Of a DNA stretch of 13,617 nt, positions 9,147-13,617 are shown piece by piece. Source of the DNA: Rodentolepis nana (Eukaryota > Platyhelminthes > Cestoda > Cyclophyllidea > Hymenolepididae); contig UZAE01014549.1 in assembly GCA_900617975.1 (NCBI GenBank), positions 1-13,617 on the forward strand, written 5' to 3'. Within the stretch, counting starts at the first letter, position 1; each line of letters begins with the position of its first letter. Position numbers and translations under genes: made by a program. The notes below the pieces were generated by a model that worked only from the letters and a program-made list of their open reading frames with translations, did no database searches and was not told the DNA's origin.

Positions 9147-9161
9147 ATGCCAAAAAATATA
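9147..9161 (+). repeat. Target-site duplication, right copy (imperfect 15 bp)
   Basis: ATGCCAAAAAATATA, directly at the 5' truncation point of the retroposon. It differs by one base from the left copy. Confidence 0.75.
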
Positions 9162-9746
9162 AAATTTAACGTTTGGTATTGCAGTTGAGAAAATGAACAC
9201 CTTGAAGGTTTCAACTATCTTTTTACCACTTTCAACATTACACTATTTCCTTGATCTTTTAGAACTCCAAAAGTGCTTTGAATGTCTGCACTTCACCGAG
9301 GAACATAATAGAGTCCGAATGATTCATTCTTATTTCATTGTAATGTTGTCTCAACACTATTTTTTGAACTCGAAGAATATTTTGCCATTTCAAGTGTCCG
9401 TTGTCAACTCCTTAGAGTGATTGAACAAAGCCATCAAATAGCATCTGAGGGTATTGGTAACAAGTGCAGAAAATAGAGCATAAAGTAAGATAGCGGCATG
9501 AATCAAGAGAATTCTAGTAAGCATAATTTCTTGTAAACCTCTGCCCCAGACTATTTCTATCCTCCGTAAACTATCTCCAACTGGATTTTAGCTTTGTAAC
9601 GATTTAAGATTCGTTTGGTTTAGCCGTATCAATCTCACGGTTGTAGCTTCTGTGGTAACTGTAGACTTGTGTAAATCATGTCAAAAACGGAATTAGAACT
9701 GTGAACCCAAAGTGCTGCTCAGAAGGCTGATCCAACACTCTGTCGG
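9162..9746. other. Non-coding stretch with one AT-rich 75-codon frame
   Basis: A plus-strand frame at 9193-9420 begins with ATG (MNTLKVSTIFLPLSTLHYF) and is hydrophobic and aromatic-rich. It has no recognisable domain, and at this base composition such a frame is expected by chance. I see no RNA gene or repeat here. Confidence 0.45.
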
Positions 9747-9956
9747 GTGACAAAACCAACAGTCAGGTCGGAGATGAATATGAAGTGGTATGAAGATTCA
9801 CAGAAGATTTCTCAGAAAAGTGTCCCAAGAATTGGTAGAAAAAAGGAGTTAGAAAGGTGGCAACGTTCTGAACTAGCTCCTGCAACAGTCAATGGATCGA
9901 AACTTGTATGCTCTCGGGAAGCCAGAAAATGGAGACCTTCCTCTGAAATCCAATAA
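9747..9956 (+). CDS. Unidentified basic open frame, possible exon or decayed element ORF
   Basis: An open frame from a GTG codon to TAA, reading TKPTVRSEMNMKWYEDSQK, then a basic stretch PRIGRKKELERWQRSE, then SREARKWRPSSEIQ. It is Lys/Arg/Glu/Trp-rich and lies in DNA somewhat richer in G+C than its flanks, which is more coding-like than most short frames here. There is no ATG at the left end; the first is at 9774. No splice acceptor stands out. I do not recognise a family. It could be an exon of a gene starting at the promoter-like block near 7457, a remnant of a transposable-element protein, or chance. Confidence 0.18.
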   Translation: MTKPTVRSEMNMKWYEDSQKISQKSVPRIGRKKELERWQRSELAPATVNGSKLVCSREARKWRPSSEIQ

Positions 9957-10220
9957 TAACTCAATGGTCTACTCCCAAGGCATCCTCTCAAACTAAGAGG
10001 AATAATGAGGACGTGTCCTGCGAGACAGAGGAGGGGCTAGTAGCATGAAAGTTTACGTTTGTGCCCTTGAACTGCTGAGTGGCTGCTCATCCAACGGAAT
10101 AGGTTTTACTAGATAGGAGGAAAAAATAAGGTGGTGACATCAAGGTGAATATGTAGTAATGAAAATATTTGTCAATAATTTCCCTTGACGATATTATTGC
10201 TATATTTGTAATCTATTCCT

Positions 10221-10236
10221 ATTATTATTATTATTA
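10221..10236. repeat. (ATT)n microsatellite
   Basis: Five perfect ATT units plus a partial one, continuing imperfectly into ATCATTGTTG. Confidence 0.85.
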
Positions 10237-10400
10237 TCATTGTTGATATGCCCATTAATGTGGTTTGCTCTTCTCCGTACATTGTTCGAGTTGAACCCAA
10301 AGAACTTTTTTTACGTTCATCTAGTTGAGATGTCGGCTTGCAGAACGTGATTCTTCTCAATTTGAATAAAGCAAGGCAGATTGTATTTTATCATTCGTGC

Positions 10401-10473
10401 CTCCTTAGTAAGTCCCTCTCTCAGTTCATTCTCTTCCCCTCCCCCCATCCCAAATCCCACCCACTTTCCCCCA
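10401..10473 (+). other. Pyrimidine-rich tract
   Basis: About 70 bases dominated by C and T, with a C6 run and several C3-C5 runs. CCTGTAG follows some 20 bases later. The order resembles a polypyrimidine tract and 3' splice site, but no coding exon follows. Such tracts can also form triplex DNA. It does not align with the retroposon middle beyond shared composition. Confidence 0.35.
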
Positions 10474-11102
10474 AATTCAATTGCCTGTAGGTAGGTAAAT
10501 CATTTTTTTGATCAATGGAAAATGACAACATCAAATTTAAGGTATCATTCCATCATTCCACTGAAAGTAAACTTACGGCTTTGTCAGAAGAAGAATTAAT
10601 ATGTTTTGATCTCTTAATCAACATCTCCAACGGTAACTTTCCAATAATATATATCAATTCAATCCGATAACTCGATTATTAGGCTTTGTCTGTGTCAATT
10701 TATTGAAACCAATAATTAATAATTGTCATATATTATCGGGAGGTATTTGGGCACCTTTCGACAACAATGGTACAATAAGCTGAGAAAATGTTTTGAAAGC
10801 ACGAGAATATACCGCTTTTGGTCCAGTATTTTAATAAATAAATGATTTCGACGATTCTGATCTTCTTGAACGATACGCAAAGCCAGAAGTGTTAAACAGG
10901 TAAAAAATTTAATAATTTGTTAGAAAATTATTTATACGGCTTATAATCTAGAGGATAAACATGACCATTAATTCAGATAGATAAGATTTTAATTAATAGG
11001 AACTTTCTAAGTTAAATTAATTCTGTCGTAAAAGTGGTAGGTCGTTAGCAAATCAAAATGATATTTGCGTCGGCGTGTATGCAGCAGATTGCTACACGAA
11101 TA

Positions 11103-11240
11103 TGACTCAGCTTATTCCCACCAATCCCTATCTTGGAATGGAAATGCTCCCGGAATTCGTCGAACTACCTCAACGATATAGAGGAAAGAGATGAGTAGCG
11201 AGTATAGCGTTTATTGCAACTGTGCTCACAGTAAACATGA
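11103..11240 (+). promoter_or_regulatory. Candidate core promoter B, paralogue of block A
   Basis: TGACTCAG (11103-11110), TATAGAGG (11177-11184) and GAGTAGC (11193-11199) repeat the motifs of the block at 7383-7479 with the same 74- and 16-base offsets. From the TATA start through GAGTAGC, 20 of 23 bases agree. The sequence between TGACTCAG and TATA is largely different, as expected for conserved sites in diverged promoters. CpG is raised across 11067-11340. An ATG at 11237 opens only MIGD before a stop, echoing the short upstream frame after block A. No convincing coding exon follows within the window. TATAGAGG is a weak TATA box. Confidence 0.35.
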
Positions 11241-12646
11241 TTGGTGATTGAATACGGTAAACATAACGTGAATGGCCTTTAATGGCCGATTAGCTTAGAA
11301 TTTCTCGGCTTGCATGACCGCACCCTTCGGAATGTTCAAGATTTAATAGCATTAGCATTGTGCACTCGATAATTATAGCACATAATTTGATTTTCGCTTG
11401 TTAACACATAACGCAGTTTAGAACCAACCTACTTGATATTATGCTTCTTCTACTATATTGAAAGTGATAGCTGAAAGCCTGGGTTGGTTGAATCACATGC
11501 TAAAACCGATAGCTTGTTAATCTCAATCCTTCTATTTGAGATTGTATGGGTCAGTCCTTTTTGAACGCTTCAATTACGAAATACTAATTATGCTCATATT
11601 GCATGGGTATTATCTATGTTTTTCCCTTGCATTCGCTTAGATTTAACAGGTTTCCTCTTAACTATTTTGTCCGAATTTTCTTGAGGTGGGGGGGGGGAGT
11701 TTTTGAAGATGGCAATCAAAGCATGATACTCCAGTCAAGCCAAAGACGTGTTCCACGTCTTGGTTGATTTGCCGTCGTCACGAACTGACAGCCTTGGTAC
11801 CGGATAACAAAATAAAAATTCGAAGGTAGGGTAACTGGGAAGACTTCTAGTCATTGCTCAACTACGAAGTCCCCTTAGGTAGAACTTGGCAGCAAGATCT
11901 CCTTTGAAAATCCGCCTAGCCGGTTCAACACATAAATAGGCATGAATTTTATTTCTGTCAGACACTTTGACAGCTATGACTGAAATATTGTGATTACCTT
12001 CCCATATCATTGTAACTACTTACCCGTAATCGGTTCTCCGAATAAAAACTGCATACTTTTATTTAAAATCAGGAATTGAAATGATAATTACTATACCTTA
12101 AACAATTTTGCATTCTTCTGCTTCATGAATGGATAAGTAAATTACCAGACTTCAACAATTTTTAAGGTTAAAGATCGAGTACACAAGTCATTGGGCCTAA
12201 TTGAAGGTATAGTAGGAGAATGTCTATCAAATAAACGAACAGTGGATCTGTTAAGAACTCTCAATTTATGATGACCTTCACCTTATACATTCAAAATTTC
12301 TCTTGAAGTGCCCGCCAGATATTCTATAAATTCTACGAATTTTGTTGAACTCTTTGCACTGAGTCCCCACTGAGATCGGTGAGATTTATTCAACTGGTAT
12401 TTGTTACACGCTTTTTATAAAATGACTTCTTTAAATCCTTTTGGGCCATTTACCCAGTCGTTGATTGGACAAATAATGAACTTATCGGCTGTACTTGGTA
12501 TCACCACGACCCACCTGAAGTTGTGACTACTTTTCTCTGAAGAATGTAAATATTCACTTCGCATGAAAGGTTTCCGGTAAGGTGTCCATTTAACAAGAAA
12601 ATTTGCAGTATTTCCGTGATGATCATAGAGAAGAGCTCAACATTTT
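11241..12646. other. Non-coding stretch downstream of promoter-like block B
   Basis: No gene is recognised. It contains a G10 run (11688-11697) and a hairpin (11735-11767). If block B is a promoter, this would be its 5' UTR and intron. A minus-strand 68-codon frame at its right end (12707-12501) begins inside the adjacent retroposon and is not credible. Confidence 0.45.
11735..11767. repeat. Imperfect hairpin with 3-base loop
   Basis: The arms TCAAGCCAAAGACGTG and CACGTCTTGGTTGA pair over 14 bp with two single-base bulges around a TTC loop. The inner part, GACGTG/CACGTC, is perfect. No T-run follows, so it is not a terminator. A processed small RNA would normally need longer arms. Confidence 0.6.
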
Positions 12647-12954
12647 GGATGTCCGATAGACTTACCTCAACATGGGGCATCCTAGGCAACGTATACTCAT
12701 ACGGCAAAAAAGTCTATTGACCGGTAGTTGACTTCTGACAACAAACTACCATGACCCCACTGTATGTCATATTCGTCCACTTTCACAGTACTCACCTTCC
12801 CTTTCTTTTTTCTCCATCTTTGTGTCGGTCTGTCTCTTTTACATATTTGAATCACTCTTCCGTTCCCCCTCTCCACTTTTTGTGACAGCCATGCGTTTCC
12901 CCTCTGAGAAGCCAGAAGTCAGCTAAATGGCCTACCATTTGATATAAATAAATA
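12647..12954 (+). repeat. SINE-like retroposon copy, left arm of a tail-to-tail pair
   Basis: A plus-strand copy starting about GGATGTCCGATAGACTTACC. It runs through CCTAGGCAACG, CGGCAAAAAAGTC, CCGGTAGTTGACTTCTGAC, CACTGTATGTCATATTCG and the pyrimidine-rich middle to CTACCATTTGATATAAATAAATA. A segment of about 20 bases is missing near the 3' end compared with other copies (the GTTAACTAAAGTGCTAATGG part). I could not find its own target-site duplication, so it is older than its right neighbour, which inserted just beyond its tail. Confidence 0.87.
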
Positions 12955-12955
12955 A

Positions 12956-12967
12956 ACGAAAATAATA
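12956..12967 (+). repeat. Target-site duplication, left copy (12 bp)
   Basis: ACGAAAATAATA, exact match to 13285-13296. It lies between the tails of the two opposed retroposon copies and belongs to the right one. Confidence 0.82.
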
Positions 12968-13284
12968 TTTATTTATATCAAATGGCAGGCGTTTTGATGG
13001 TTGCCATTAGCACTTTAGTTAACTTCAGGCTTCACAGAGTGTAAGGAACATCAAAGTGAAAAGTCGAGATTGAGGAAGGGGGAACAGAAGAGTGTTTCAA
13101 AGACGAAGGTAGAAAGGGTAGAAAAAAGGTGAGGTGAGTACTGTGGAAGTAGTCGAATATGACATACAGTGAGGTGATGCTAGTTAGAAGCCTGAAATTA
13201 ACTGCCGGTTTACAGCCTTTTTTGCCTTATGAGCATACGTTGCCCAGGGTGCACCTCGTGGAGGTAAGTCTATCGCACAACCCC
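12968..13284 (-). repeat. Full-length SINE-like retroposon, right arm of the pair, exact 12-bp duplication
   Basis: The best-preserved copy, 317 bp. Read on the minus strand it starts GGGGTTGTGCGATAGACTTACCTCC, continues ACGAGGTGCACCCTGGGCAACG, ATGCTCATAAGGC and the pyrimidine-rich middle, and ends AAAACGCCTGCC then ATTTGATATAAATAAA. It is bracketed by ACGAAAATAATA on both sides. Its plus strand holds AGGTAAGT (13262-13269), a consensus splice donor, after an ATG-initiated twelve-codon reading (13229 onward, MSIRCPGCTSWR). Internal T5-T6 runs in transcript sense would hinder RNA polymerase III, and no A/B boxes are seen, so its promoter type is unclear. Confidence 0.9.
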
Positions 13285-13296
13285 ACGAAAATAATA
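13285..13296 (+). repeat. Target-site duplication, right copy (12 bp)
   Basis: Exact ACGAAAATAATA at the head end of the right-arm retroposon. Confidence 0.82.
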
Positions 13297-13573
13297 CAAG
13301 GCCGATTGTTTTAAAAATACATTCGTGATATTAATTTTTACTGATAAATTATGAGTAATATTTCATTTTAGATGAAGTTCGTTGCTTTGGGCAATGCTGC
13401 ACATCTTCTAGAGGCAGGTAATTCGGATTTAGACGAATTCTAAACGCATACACAACAAGCAGTTGAGAATGAAAATTACAGTCAATGTTTTAAGTTAAGT
13501 CTAAGCCTTTCGGCTTACTATACTTACACAATCAGTCCTCCTTAGACATTCATTTTATCTGGTCATTTGAACG
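13297..13573. other. Short non-coding stretch with a possible micro-exon
   Basis: TTTCATTTTAG (ending 13371) followed by ATGAAG and a 23-codon frame (13372-13443, MKFVALGNAAHLLEAGNSDLDEF) resembles a splice acceptor with a coding start. GCAG|GTAATT inside it could be a donor. Joining it to the upstream retroposon-borne donor would shift frame and hit a stop immediately. I give it little weight. Confidence 0.3.
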
Positions 13574-13617
13574 GTNAACTTCAGGCTTCACAGAGTGTAA
13601 GGAACATCAAAGTGAAA
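13574..13617 (-). repeat. Retroposon fragment after an ambiguous base, probable assembly duplicate
   Basis: After N at 13576, the final 41 bases (13577-13617) are identical to 13021-13061, including GTGTAAGG, which is private to that copy among those seen here. The fragment begins in the middle of the element without tail or duplication. It is either a very recent copy cut by a deletion or, more likely, a false join or repeated contig end. Confidence 0.75.

Larger units (their letters stand above)
9957..11102. other. Non-coding stretch with microsatellite and pyrimidine tract
   Basis: No gene is supportable. Features are an ATT microsatellite (10221-10236) and a pyrimidine-rich tract (about 10401-10473). 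The minus-strand frame across the microsatellite (isoleucine run) is low-complexity and not a gene. Confidence 0.5.

Noticed and set aside
10172..10360. Minus-strand ORF with an isoleucine run
   Set aside because: The run is the translation of the ATT microsatellite and the rest has no recognisable features.
11876..11960. tRNA-like segment around CCGGTTCAACA
   Set aside because: Only a partial B-box-like word is present. No cloverleaf, A box or acceptor stem could be drawn.
12647..12700. Retroposon head derived from U1 snRNA (ACTTACCT equals the U1 5' end, followed by CACGA-GGTG and CCC-GGGC-like words)
   Set aside because: Any antisense consensus splice donor matches the U1 5' end by definition. 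The other words need a large gap and vary between copies. A covariance search against U1 would settle it. As it stands it is unsupported.
12501..12707. Minus-strand 68-codon ORF starting in the retroposon
   Set aside because: Its first part is antisense retroposon in a frame not shared by other copies. The rest is AT-rich flank.
13229..13263. MSIRCPGCTSWR as the start of a THAP or other zinc-finger transposase exon
   Set aside because: It is antisense to the inferred retroposon transcript, only twelve codons long, and disrupted in the copy at 6658-6943. Splicing to the nearest acceptor gives a stop at once. The Cys pair alone is not enough.
1..13617. Prokaryotic operons, CRISPR array, phage or viral genes
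   Set aside because: There are no long ORFs, ribosome-binding-site-spaced starts, regularly spaced repeats or recognisable viral domains anywhere in the window.

Overview
This window looks like non-coding nuclear DNA from a eukaryote, most likely an invertebrate animal. It is AT-rich on inspection, stop codons are dense in all frames, and there is no operon-like gene packing. It carries microsatellites, long C/G homopolymers with ambiguous bases, and several dispersed copies of one short retroposon. No recognisable protein domain, tRNA, rRNA, virus or CRISPR was found. An arthropod is possible, but nothing in the sequence proves it. All alignments were done by eye.

The main content is a family of short interspersed elements of about 290-320 bp, with at least eight copies or fragments: 1-40 (+), 4317-4619 (-), 6658-6943 (+), 8263-8433 (+), 9006-9146 (-), 12647-12954 (+), 12968-13284 (-) and 13574-13617 (-). 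In its apparent transcript direction the element starts near GGGGTGYGCGATAGACTTACC, has a long pyrimidine-rich middle, and ends in CCATTTGATATAAATAAATA. Three copies have clear target-site duplications: 15 bp exact, 15 bp with one mismatch, and 12 bp exact. One of these copies has lost its 5' half but keeps its tail and duplication. That is the signature of LINE-driven target-primed reverse transcription, so I call the family a SINE or SINE-like retroposon. I see no tRNA-type A/B boxes in its head. Two copies lie tail to tail at 12647-13284, forming a giant inverted repeat. The antisense of the head carries a perfect consensus 5' splice site (AGGTAAGT) in three copies.

The other content is regulatory-looking. 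Two CpG-richer blocks 3.72 kb apart (7383-7718 and 11103-11240) share TGACTCAG, a TATA-like box and GAGTAGC at identical spacing, and may be paralogous promoters. A block at 3075-3240 has four CCAAT motifs and a strong minus-strand splice donor, and could be a promoter with a short first coding exon. Short ORFs at 3210-3410, 7479-7718 and 9747-9956 fall in more coding-like DNA but match no family I know.

Layout: 41-3074 is AT-rich DNA with one microsatellite. 3075-3410 is the CCAAT block. 4317-6958 holds two retroposon copies around AT-rich DNA with homopolymer runs. 7383-7718 is the first promoter-like block. 8263-9161 holds two truncated copies. 9747-9956 is an unassigned ORF. 11103-11240 is the second promoter-like block. 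12647-13296 is the tail-to-tail pair. 13574-13617 is a last fragment that is probably an assembly artefact. No gene could be established, so no pathway can be described.
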